Assembly (NCBI RefSeq): GCF_036884655.1
Contig: NC_088357.1
Location: 9,225,001 to 9,289,000 of the forward strand
DNA: 64,000 bases
Source: Musa acuminata AAA Group
Taxonomy: Eukaryota > Streptophyta > Magnoliopsida > Zingiberales > Musaceae
Direction: 5' to 3'
The notes under the pieces were generated by a model. It had not been told where the DNA came from and did not search any database. It worked only from the letters and a program-made list of their open reading frames with translations. The position numbers and the translations under genes were made by a program. This document shows, one piece after another, positions 45,104-57,000 of this stretch. Position 1 is the first letter of the stretch, and each line of letters opens with the position of its first letter.

Positions 45104-45745
45104 ATCGTCAATAGCAACTTTATCAGCCCAGACTTCACTCCAGTGTTTCTACATCATTGTCATAGTGGAGCATTGACTCCACCTAATTGTCTAGCAACGG
45201 CAGAAGGTGCCAAGCAAAAGAGAAGGGTAGTTTAGTGTCAGTCATCATATGCAATGTAAATTGGAGATTAATAGCTTTGAATTGCAGAAGTCACTTGTCA
45301 ACTTTACCTCTAATGCATATGCCTCACGTCAAAAAATGACAGTGGACATGAAAGAAGTAAAAGGTTTAAGAAAATAGACCTGAATGCACTTTAGAAATTG
45401 TCATAGTATGTACTCCCATACTTCAATCGTCAATAGCAACTTTATCAGCCCAGACTTCACTCCAGTGTTTCTACATCATTGTCATCGTGGAGCATTGACT
45501 CCACCTAATTGTCTAGCAACGGCAGAAGGTGCCAAGCAAAAGAGAAGGGTAGTTTAGTGTCAGTCATCATATGCAATGTAAATTGGAGATTAATAGCTTT
45601 GAATTGCAGAAGTCACTCGTCAACTTTACCTCTAATGCTTATGCCTCACGTCAAAAAATGATAGTGGACATGAAAGAAGTAAAAGGTTAAGAAAATAGAC
45701 CTGAATGTACTTCAGAAATTGTCATAGTATGTACTCCGATACTGG
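45104..45745. repeat. Direct tandem duplication, period 321 bp
   Basis: The block from 'atcgtcaatagcaacttta' at 45104 recurs at 45425 almost unchanged through 'gtcatagtatgtactcc'. The copies differ at only a handful of positions, so the duplication is recent, or homogenised. No conserved coding frame runs through both copies. Confidence 0.92.
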
Positions 45746-47436
45746 AGTGTAGGAATCACAAGGGTCCATGGAAGATAATTCCATGCATGCAATCATGGAG
45801 TCAGCTTTGAATAACCAAACAAGAACATTAAAGTAGTTAAATCTATATGGGGACAAGCAAAAGTCGTCCAGTGGATAAGTGCCGATCTAATGGATAATAT
45901 TTATATTGTGATACAATGCTTCTCATCTAAGGAGAGGCTCCCCCCCCACCCTGAATTTTTAATGATATTTTGCATTATAAATCTATATCCACATAGTATG
46001 TGTCTTTTAGTTTGGGAGTGAATTCCACCAAAAACACGTTATAAGCATAATCTTGAGAAGAAATATGAACTGTGTAAAGGTTTCCAATTAGAGGTTTCGT
46101 TTAGGATAAGGGGGTTTGACCACTGCAGCGATTGATTATGTTTGACACTGTAATGTCCAACTGTCCTTGGAGAAAGATGTGAACCGAGACTCTAAAAGCA
46201 TAGCAATTGGGAGGGACATGAAGTAATGCTCCTGACCTTTGAACTTTTCTTGCGATAACTTTGCTGAAGTCAAAGGATGTGATGAGATTGACGTTGAATC
46301 TTCTCTTGACGTCAAAGGAATTCACCCACAATTATTTTGGATCTCTTCAGTCACTCTATCATCCCATTCTATTAACCCTCTCTCTCTCTCTCTCTCTCTC
46401 TTGCGGTATTGCTTGCCCAAGAACTGATGTTGTCATATGTGACAAATGTTCAGTATGTTTACTGCGAGTTGCTAGTCTTTGTATATTCTTCAACGCCAGT
46501 CTCTAAAGGTTTTCTTGCAAGAATGGAAACATGAATCTATCCTATTGTCTGTAACATCGACCACAGAAAAATGAATTGTAGTTTGTTGTTGGACCTCTGA
46601 AAGCTTCTCCAAAACCCTACCCAAGAAACACGATGACCGCAAAAGACCAAGGGTGCATGTGTAGACGCCAATTGATTGCAACCAAACTTTATTGGTGTGT
46701 GGCAAATGCTCTACTAATAAAGATAATATACCAGGCAATAACAAAAGAATAGACTATGACATTGCACCTAATTCCGTCTTATTTGCCCCTTGCGTTACCA
46801 TCCGTATTTGATGGAATCTTTAAATGTAGTGAACCCCCCCCTCCCTCCTCAACCACCACCACAACCTGCACGCAAAAAGCAGAAGGGGACGATCGATAAG
46901 CCCGTCAAACGATCAAATAATTATGATCTTGTTGAGTCTGTACAAATGCCTATGGATCCATCTTCCTGTGAATTACATATGCAGCAGTTATCATTAAATC
47001 ATTAGTTGGATGATCATTGTCAGTATCAGAAATCTAAGCTGATCGTGCAAACCAGTTGAAAGATTGATAGATTCACTGCATGGATCCAAGTGTGTAAATC
47101 CAACAGACGCATGGAACGCCGATGAAACATTAACGTAAAAGGGAAATGGAGAGAAAGGAGGCAGACACACATGACTTGCTTTAGTGCATATAAATGATAT
47201 GATAGCATGATTGATTCACTGCCAAGTGGGTAGAGAGCATCGACGTTGCAGAGTGGCTGCTTTATACTTTACTTTTTGGGATGAATGTGGTGAATATTCT
47301 ACGCTTGATGCTGCTTATATATTTGGACTACCACCAGCTTGACTTCCTCTGTAAAGGACTCTTCCGCCTTCGCCATTTCCTCTTCCATGGAGTTCCTCAC
47401 TATATAGCCTTCATCTTTCTCTCTTCCCTCTTAAAA
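45746..47436. other. Intergenic; upstream region of PME 3
   Basis: A (CT)n run lies at 46379-46401. A plus-strand frame at 46790-47005 is Pro-rich then Lys-rich ('PPLPPQPPPQPARKKQKG') but matches no family I know. Near 47312 the sequence 'cttatatatttgg' is a plausible TATA box about 120 bp before the PME 3 start; a second TATATA at 47401 is probably too close. Confidence 0.45.
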
Positions 47437-49275
47437 ATGGCGCATGTTGGAAGCATGAGTGTGTATGAGAGAGTGATGATGTCAAGGAATAGGGAGCACA
47501 AGAAAAAGCTCGTTGTATGGGCATTTGCAGTCTCTCTAGCCATAGCTTTATCTGCCGGCCTCGCTTTAAAGACCATAAAGCAAGCAGGAGCTAAGCCGAA
47601 GCCACTGGGTCACTCGCTGCATTCCCACAACGTAGTCTCCAGAGCCACCGACACGTCCACCGCCGTCACTGAGAGCTCTGTCGCTTCCACCTGCAAGTCC
47701 ACCCTCTACCCGGAGGCATGCGAGGCGGCGCTGGCGTCGGTTGCGTCGACGGCCAGCACGAAGGAGATGTTCGACGTCTCCGTCGAGTCCGCGAAGAGCA
47801 GGGCCCGCGTGGCGCGTGACGTGGCTTACAACCTGACGCAGCCGTCGGCCCAGAAGTCCACCTCGCGCTCGCAGTCGAGCGTCAACGACTGCCTCGAGCT
47901 CCTGGACATCACCCTGGACCAGCTCGACGACGTCTTGCGCGCGAAGAAGAGCTCCGGCTTCCACGACGTCCAGACGTGGCTCAGTGCCGCGCTGACCAAC
48001 CAGGCGACGTGCTCGGAGGGCCTCGAGACCGTCAAGGCCAAGGGCGGCGACTCCTTGAACGCCCAGGTGGAGAGCCTGTCGCAGTACATCAGCAACGCGT
48101 TGGCGCTGCATAAGAAGGTTAAGGCTAAGGACAAGGACGGCCATGGTGGCCGGAAGCTCCTGTCCGACAGGTTTCCGGAGTGGCTATCGGCAGGAGACCG
48201 GAGACTTCTACAGGCCTCTCCAGAGGACATCCGGGCTGACGCGGTGGTGGCCAAGGACGGCAGCGGGACGCACACGACCATCAATGAGGCGATCGCCTTC
48301 GTGTCCTTGGCCTCCAAGGGCAGCGGCGATGGTAGCACGAAAGTGATATACGTGAAAGCTGGCACGTACAAAGAGTACATCAACATCCCAACCAAGCAGA
48401 AGAACGTAATGTTAATGGGGGATGGAAAGGGCAAATCGATCGTTGTAGGCAGCAGGAACGCCAATGACGGCTACACAACGTACGGCTCTGCGACTGTCGG
48501 TATGTGTTTTCCAAGTCAATTTCCATATCTACCCTTATAAATTCGTGGAATTACTACCAAGTACATTATCTGACGAGCAGTCTTAATCATGGCAGCTGCA
48601 ATGGGTGCGGGCTTCATCGCGAAGGGCTTGACCATCATCAACAACTCAGGCCCAAGCAAGCACCAGGCGGTGGCGCTGCGCGTCGGCGCTGACAAGTCCG
48701 TGGTGTACCAGTGCTCCGTCCAGGGCTACCAAGACACCCTGTACACCCACTCCAACCGCCAGTTCTACACGGAGACCGACATCTACGGCACCGTCGACTT
48801 CATCTTCGGCAACTCCGCCGTGGTGCTGCAGAACTGCTACATCCAGCCCCGGAAGCCCGGGGGCGGCCAGAAGAACTCCGTCACGGCGCAGGGCCGCACC
48901 GACCCCAACCAGAACACGGGCATCTCCATCCAGAAGTGCAAGATACAGGGCTCGTCCGACCTGGGGAGCACGCCGACGTACCTCGGCCGGCCGTGGCAGA
49001 AGTACTCCCGGACCGTCGTGATGGAGACCTACTTGGACGATTCGATCGACCCGGACGGTTGGGAGCCCTGGTCGGGAAGCTTCGCGCTGTCCACGCTCTA
49101 CTACGGGGAGTACGCCAACACGGGGCCAGGGGCCTCCACCTCCGGCCGCGTCTCCTGGGCCGGCGTCCACCCGTCCCTCTCATCCAGCGAGGCGTCCAAG
49201 TTCACGGTTGCAGAGTTCATCGTCGGGGACTACTGGTTGCCGAACACCGGTGTCAGCTACACCTCCGGACTCTGA
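47437..49275 (+). CDS. Pectin methylesterase with membrane anchor (PME 3), 2 exons
   Basis: Exons 47437-48499 and 48596-49275 join in phase for 580 residues. The frame is open further upstream to 47281, but that part lies across the TATA-like region and lacks family similarity, so MAHVGSMSVYERVMM at 47437 is the likely start. A short basic head precedes one membrane span (VVWAFAVSLAIALSAGLAL). Then come a PMEI-like pro-region ('TCKSTLYPEACEAAL', 'WLSAALTNQATC'), two possible processing sites (GRKLL and DRRLL) and the catalytic domain. Motifs HQAVALR, YQDTLYTHS, GTVDFIFGNS and LGRPWQKYS are intact. The intron falls at the same place as in PME 1. The role is the same: pectin demethylesterification in the cell wall. 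Its coding GC content is high compared with the flanks. Confidence 0.95.
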
Positions 49276-51035
49276 TACCCTACTGGTTGTTCCACGGCCC
49301 CCAGGTCCAGGTAAACGGGCCCTTAATGGGCCTTAAAGCAAATGCCTTGTGGGCCTTAAGTGGTGGTGTACAAGCTGTGAATGTTATAATTTCCATATTG
49401 ATGTTATAAATGCTGGAGACCTTAGAAATTCCTTTTTTTTTAATTATTATCTCAAACTGTGTTGTTTGCAGAGTAAAACAAAATCTATCATTGACAAAAT
49501 TATTTGACTATCCTTTTGTGATAAAACAATATTGGTTTGAAGTACTGACCCCATAATAACAAATGTTAGATGTTGTTGAGGATGTATGATATAAGTAGGC
49601 CAAGTTTTGTCTTAATTTGTTGAGGATGTATTGATCATTGAAGTATATATTGTTTCCCTCTTTACTAACTCCAGCTTTAAATTAATTATAAGCAAAATTA
49701 TGCCAAAAATGTAATTATAATTATCAATAGTAGAAATGATTGGTTGTTGGAGTAATTAACACCCTTGTGTTCATCCAAAATGATTCATGAATCACCAAAT
49801 GTAATCAATTAGTATAAACTACATTGACCATTTAATTGATCTCTAAATCTCAATTGCCCCAAAGTACATCATCATGCTTAAATCTAAAAATAAAGACATT
49901 ATTGTCATATACAAATCATATAATAAATAAAAAATAACATAATAAATCATTCATGGCGGTTCACAACTGTCAACTCGTGTTGACTCCGCGGGTCCATTTG
50001 GGTCTGTACGATTTAAGCCCACATAACTAAAATTCAAAAGAAAGATACCTTTGTGATTCTACTCTCGACGCTACCTGTTTTGTTATCAATGAAATGCTGG
50101 ATCAGTATCTGGGCCCCGCTGTGGGGTCGTTCTTTCCTCCAATGAAGAGGAAGTTAGAGGCGCTGGTATTGGCTTAGAGTGCGACGTGGAAAAGGCGAGA
50201 GAAGAAGGAAGGGGCTTCCCTTCTCCGCGTGAAAGCCGAAGCAGAGGGGGCGAGTCGGAAAAGGTGGACGAGGGGGAAAGTTGAGATCGACCTTGTTCCC
50301 CTGCGCTGCAAATTATTCGGCGCCATGTTGGTTGGGTTCCCGTGGATTTGGTCGAGAGCTCGATCAGATCAAGCTCTGAGGCTTCCGGAAGCTGTGGGGA
50401 TCTCATGCGGCGATTGATCCGCTCCACTCGAATTCGTACCCAAATTCCTCTGTTGCTCCGAAATCGCCTCTGTTCGTTCCGAATTCGAGCCAGTGGGAAT
50501 CTCGCCGTCGAGCTCCTCGGCCGTGAATCTCCTTGATTTTGATTCTTGGCTCTTGTTCTTCTTTCGGTAGATATTCGTTTCCTATTTTGGATAATTTTAT
50601 CCGAAGGTTGTTGATGGAGATCCTTCTTTTATTTCATTCTGCAGAATTGATCTTCGACGGCTGAGGTTTTGTGGCCAAATTGCTGCCGGATATAATCCGT
50701 ATATTGATCTATTAGGGTTTTGAACAGTGACCGTGTAGGTGAGATGTATGGATAATGAGAGATGGATCTCGAGTACAAAGGACATCGTTTAGAGTCTCAA
50801 ATCTGAATCTTTGGTTCGTGGTTCTGAATTTTTCATCAGCTAGGTATTGAAATCTGGAAGCAGGGTTCTTCTGTCACGATTAATTCAACAGGAATTCATT
50901 TTTGTGGGCCAAAGGCTAAACTTCTGGGTTCAATTCTGATCCAGTGCTAATCGGTTGGTGAAACATTTCAATCGTTGTCGGGATAGCTGCAAATGAAAAA
51001 ATCAGAATGAAAGGGCTTGGGAGGGTCTGTCGTCT
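49276..51035. other. Intergenic and FAB1 5' leader
   Basis: 49276-50050 is AT-rich spacer with the PME 3 3' end. From about 50150 the DNA becomes richer in GC and purine, and is probably the FAB1 promoter and first noncoding exon. Several short upstream frames exist (for example 50229-50417). A leader intron between about 50560 and 51000 is possible but unproven. Confidence 0.45.
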
Positions 51036-54000
51036 ATGGAAACCCCTGACGAGAGGTTCCCTGATTTAGTCAGCATAGTGAAATCCTGGATTCCTTGGAG
51101 GGCTGATCCAGCTTGCATTTCGAGGGCCTTTTGGATGCCTGATGATAGTTGTATGGTCTGTTATGAATGTGACTCACAGTTCACGATCCTCAATCGGAGA
51201 CACCATTGTCGTAAGTGTGGCCGTGTTTTCTGTGCTAAATGCACCTCAAATTTTGTCCCTGCTAATTTCTATGACATCGAGAATTTCCGAGAAGGAGAGT
51301 TGATTAGGGTGTGTAGTTTTTGCTTCAAGCAGTCGGAGGACGTAGCAGCCTCAAGGGATGAAGTTCAACCTTCAGGTCCGATACTTAGTCCTTCCCTTTC
51401 AACTACAAGTTTGGCTAGTACCAAGTCCAGTGGTACTGCTAATAGCAGTACATCATCAGCAGTTTCTTTCACATATTCAAGTGGAGCTTACCAGCAAGCC
51501 CCTCATGGTCCTGTCTGTTGCCCCAGTCAGTCTATTCAGTTGGAAATCTACTCTGACAAACAAGACATGTTGATATCAGAGACTACCATGAATTCTTTGG
51601 TGGATAAAGGCGATAATTCTCCAGCTCATTTCAGGTTCTTGAACAGGTGCAATTATATTTTTGATGTCATTATCTGCCATCATTATGCACTTTTCTATAG
51701 GGGAATAAGCTCATAGGTAGATTACTACACTCAACAATAAGTAACAAATTGCTTTTTCGACATTCATACATGTATAGCATCTCCACAAATATCTTTTGTG
51801 CTTATGTCATCGTAACATTATTGGAGCCTCCAATCTTTTTATAATTATTGGCTTTACAGCTCTTGCAAAGTTGAGAAAGCTCCTTCAATGAGATTTAAGC
51901 AGATATTGTGACTGTCTATTTTTGAATGTCAATCCTCTGGAAATTGATATACGGATTAGGCAAACCAGAGGATATGTACCTTAACCATCCTTTCAGACAA
52001 TAAGTGTTCGTAAAAACATTCTGCTGCATTTTGTGCTTGTTCAACCTTGTAGAAACATCCTTAAAACCATCTTTTCTGAATATCTGGACAAGTGAGGGAC
52101 GCCATTTACTCATTTTAAATGATAGAAGAATAAGACCATCAAACTTGTGGTGCAGCTGTCTTTCTTGTTTCTGAACGCGGCCAGTAGCCATTGCTATGGC
52201 TGAGCCAAAACCAAATGAATCTTCTTAGACATTGTGTCTTGTGGCAAAATAAATCAATAAATAAGATAATTTTGTAAATAACATAATTTCAAGTTACCAA
52301 AGCTAGGAAAGACAGAAATGTAAGAGAAGAACATACAGAGATGTTTTCTTCACCCAAATTGCATAATCATTACTTCACAATGGGCACATTTTCCTAAAGC
52401 TGAGAATCCTAAATATTGTTTAGTAATTAATTTTGGCAATAATATAATTTGTTTCCTAGTTCTTTCAGGGCACTTTCTGGTGATGAGTAGCCCATATCTG
52501 AATCTAGTATGTCTTGTATATGTCTCTTTTCTAAACTCTTTTTTTTTTTATAAGTTCAGAAGTGTCCAAAGCCCTAGTGTTTTAAAGTTTACAACTATAA
52601 TATGGATTGGTCTATCAGATCTCTTATAAACCAAATTAAGCACTAGGTTGCATGAAATAATCCCAATTGCGGGCATTTGTCCTCGAGATAGTTTGGTTGT
52701 TGTCCAAGTTCTTGGTCAAGAGTCAATTCTGATGGTCAATTTGGGAGTTCAGTGTGTTGCTTCCAATTCTGCTAATCATGCTGAGACACTGACGAATTTT
52801 AGTGGCAGACTTCATTAAATCAAGATAAATGGTTCTTGAAACCTATGCTTGACTTAAATATTTATGTCAGGGATTCAGTTTGCTCACAAGTCACAAGTGT
52901 GCCCATTTTGTAGTTTTTCTTTAATCTAATTAAATGTTGAATTTGCTGTTGATTAAAATTTTCTTGTTATGGTCTTAATCTGCATTTATTACATAGTATA
53001 AACAGCAGGATAAGGTATCAAATACCAATCATACTCTATCATGACCACAAAAGCATTGTAATAATGATTACAACTTTTGCTTTTCTTTTTCTTTTGGGAA
53101 AACGTTGGTAGTAGCTAGCCATCGCTTGAAATGTAGATAAGTTTTATTGGATCGTTTTACTCCAATGTTTTCTTTTAGTGTACCCAAGGGAATAAACTCA
53201 AGTGACTGATTGTTACATGGATTGAGAGAGGAGACAGCATATGAGCAAGGAGTTGGGAGAAGATAAGTGAGTGAAATCTATTATAAGAAAATTCCTTATC
53301 TCTAAGAATTTCTTTTCCATCTTGTGGGCCTAAGTTAATGAAAAAAGATAAAGAAAAGTTATATCCTAACCCTTCTATAAAACCTTCATTCCGTGATAGC
53401 TTTGTTAAAACAAGTGTATGTTGGGCATTTTATTCCATGTCTAGCAAGAGCCTCTAATTGAGACTTCTTGTAGTCGGATGTGCCTTTTCTTATTAGACTC
53501 CTTAAATGTCATCTTAGATGCCAAAAAATTATGACTACTATACTCCTGAAAAACACATATTAACAGTACATTGTTGAAATTAAAATTTCTACAATAAACC
53601 TGATAAAATCCTGTATTTAATATAATTGTTCCATTATTTTGAAAATATTGATTAAGTGCATCTGATATGTTAATTACATTAACTTTAACATAATGCATGA
53701 AACCTATGAATCATTACCTGACACTATAGCTTCTTCCATGAGTTCTTTAGCTTGATTTATTACAGTGTAGTTGTGATTAATTCCTTTCATGCTATTTTTC
53801 AATCATCACTTGTTGAAAAATTCAGATTTCATATATTTGGTTGAGCTTGTTAAAATTCTGAGAACTTTGTGCTAAATTTTTTACTAGCCCTTGTAGCTTA
53901 ATTCCAAAGTTACCTTTTCTGATATGTATAGGAATTGTTGTGTCCAGCTAGATCATATTTTACTATAGAAATTTCTTTCATCACACATCTTCATTAATAC

Positions 54001-57000
54001 ATCACAATTTCTTTTCTGAATTACAGTTTTGTCATATGGCAATTTAAGTGTTGATGGAAAAAGTCTCCATATTTTTAATGTGAAAGTCAAATCAAGCATG
54101 TCAATAATTTATTTTGGCATTTGACACTTAAATATATAGTTTGCCTCCGATTACAGGAGTGATGATGATGATGATGACTATGGAGCATGTCACTGGGATT
54201 CAGAAGAACAAAAATTCCACAACTCTGATGAATTTTATGGTCCAGCTGGTTTCGATGAATCTGAGCAGAGTTATCGATCAAATAAAATTCATCCTGCCGA
54301 AGTAACTATTGGAACTCAGGATATTGGCTTGCCATTGACTCACAGCTGTGAATTCCATTCTTCGTTAGGTGTTGATCAGGGGGAAGAACAAGGTTTTTTC
54401 AATAATGTTGAATGTGGTTCTTCCTCCATATATGGTGTGGATAGCACTGATGCAGAGCCTATGGACTTCGAGAACAATCAACAACTTTGGCTCCCTCCTG
54501 AGCCTGAAGATGAAGAAGATGAGAGAGAAGCTGTTCTATTTGATGATGATGATGAAGAAGATGCTACAGGAGAATGGCATTATCCATGTTCATCAAATAG
54601 CTTTAGTAGTAGTGGGCACGGAAGCAGAGATCGATCTAGTGAGGAACATAAGAGAGCCATGAAAAGTGTTGTTGATGGGCATTTTAGGGCTTTGGTATCT
54701 CAACTACTTCAAGTTGAAAATATATCCATCTGTGAAGAAGATGGTAAGGAGAATTGGCTGGATATAATAACTTCTTTGTCGTGGGAAGCAGCAACACTTC
54801 TTAAGCCAGACACTAGCAGCGGAGGAGGAATGGACCCTGGATTATATGTGAAAGTTAAGTGCCTAGCTTGTGGGCATCTCAGTGATAGGTAAATTTATGT
54901 TCTTTTAATGTTTCATCAAGTTGAATACGTGAACTTTCAGTTTATGTTTCATGAGCCTTCTCGATAATGGAAATGTAATTGCTTTAGATGATGTTGTAGC
55001 AGACTTGATTATCATGATTTGGCTGGTGTATTGTTGTTTTGTGTAACTCATGGACTCTTTGATTCCTGGGAAATGCTATGGTGCTAATATATGTTCTTTT
55101 TCCTTTTTCTTCTAGCATGGTGGTGAAAGGAGTTGTGTGCAAGAAGAACGTGGCTCATCGTCGTATGTTGTCGAAGATTGAGAAGCCCCGCTTCCTAATC
55201 CTTGGTGGAGCTCTTGAGTATCAGCGTGTGACAAATTTGCTTTCAAGTTTTGATACATTGTTACAGCAGGTTAATTTACCCCTTAGTCTTAAGTTGCATG
55301 CATTTAAATTTAGCTTGTGTGCAGGCATTTATGTATGCTATATATGCGTAGAGAGTGAGATGCTTCATTGTCATTTCTGAACTTTTTTTGTTTTCTCCAG
55401 GAAATGGATCACCTAAAGATGGCAATTGCAAAGATAGATGCTCATCACCCCAATGTCCTTTTGGTGGAGAAATCAGTTTCTCGATTTGCTCAAGATTATC
55501 TTCTTGCTAAAAACATTTCACTTGTCTTGAATATTAAAAGGCCACTCTTAGAGCGTATCGCACGCTGTACTGGTGCTCAGATAGTCCCTTCAATTGACCA
55601 CCTTTCGTCTCCTAAACTGGGTCATTGTGACTTGTTTCATGTGGAGAAGTTTCTCGAAGAGCATGGCACTGCTGGACAGGAAGGAAAGAAACTCCTAAAG
55701 ACGTTGATGTTTTTTGAGGGATGTCCAAAGCCCTTGGGCTGTACTGTAAGTTCTCAAGTTTCCTAATTTTAGTTATTGGTTGTTGTTTTGTTGCCAAGTG
55801 ATGAAAACTCTTCATGCATCACCATTGATATTTCTGTATTTTGGTGTTCCACCAAGCAAATTGCAGACATACCATCAGATTTATGTTTTGCTCAAACAGC
55901 TTTTTTTTTTTTTTGACACTTTAGAGTGCTGTGCTTGTAATTGGTTTTTTTATAAAAAGTTTATTCTCGAACAACTTTTCTGTTTTGAAGGATATTTTTA
56001 ATAATAAATAGAGGATGAGGAGATTTTGATGCTTCTTGTTAGTTATGTTTTTGTAAACACACAAATAAGGCAATTGAATGCACATGTCAATTATGATTTT
56101 TCTTTTTTTGTAGATTCTGCTTAAGGGTTCCAATGGTGATGAACTAAAGAAAGTCAAACATGTTATCCAATACGGAGTGTTTGCAGCATATCATTTGGCA
56201 TTGGAAACATCTTTTCTTGCAGATGAAGGGGCTTCTCTTCCAGAACTTCCTTTGAAGTCTCCAATCACTGTTGCACTGCCAGATAAACCCTCAACCATTA
56301 ACAGATCTATATCTACAGTACCTGGTTTCACAATCTCTACTGCTGAAAATCCACAACCTAGTAATGCTGCACAAATATCCAGTAAATCAGATTCTAACAA
56401 AGAACTTGGCAACTTTGGAAAATCTGGATTAGTGGCATCACCATTTTGTTCTGAAAATCATACTTCTCATGCTTTCAAGTTTCTCTCTACCTCTGTTACT
56501 GCATCTGTTGATACGCATGATCTGCCTGTTGACAAAAATAATCAAATTAAACGTACTGATGAACAGCAAAGTATGGCTCCATTCAATTCTTTGTCTCATT
56601 CAGCAACAACTCCAAGCTCCTTTTTTTGTGATTCTTCATGTTATACTAGAGACGGCAATAAAGCAAAGGCTGAGATTGGATATATGGAAAATGATAATAA
56701 AACAATTCTCCATTGTCCAGTGCCAACGTCCAACTATCTTGATAGTCCAGAAACTTTTGTGAGTGGTAAAAATATGGCTTGTGATATGCAAACAGAAGAC
56801 ACCAAAATGATAGAAATGCAACATGGTTTTTCAGGTTTAGGGACCTCAGATCAACATAATTCTAGGAATGATCACATGTTTCCAAAGGAAGAATTCCCAC
56901 CATCACCTTCAGATCATCAGAGCATTTTGGTTTCACTATCTTGTCACTGTGTATGGAAAGGGACTGTATGTGAGCGTGCACATCTGTTCCGCATTAAATA

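Noticed and set aside
46790..47005. Pro- and Lys-rich 71-residue frame
   Set aside because: Short, biased composition, no known family and no promoter context. It may be a fragment of something, but this cannot be shown.
47281..47436. 52-residue N-terminal extension of PME 3
   Set aside because: The extra segment covers TATA-like DNA and lacks similarity to PME heads, while 47437 gives the standard basic head plus membrane span.
51647..54156. A separate gene in the large first FAB1 intron
   Set aside because: Small frames (for example 51916-52191 on the minus strand) show no family features and no splice-consistent extension.
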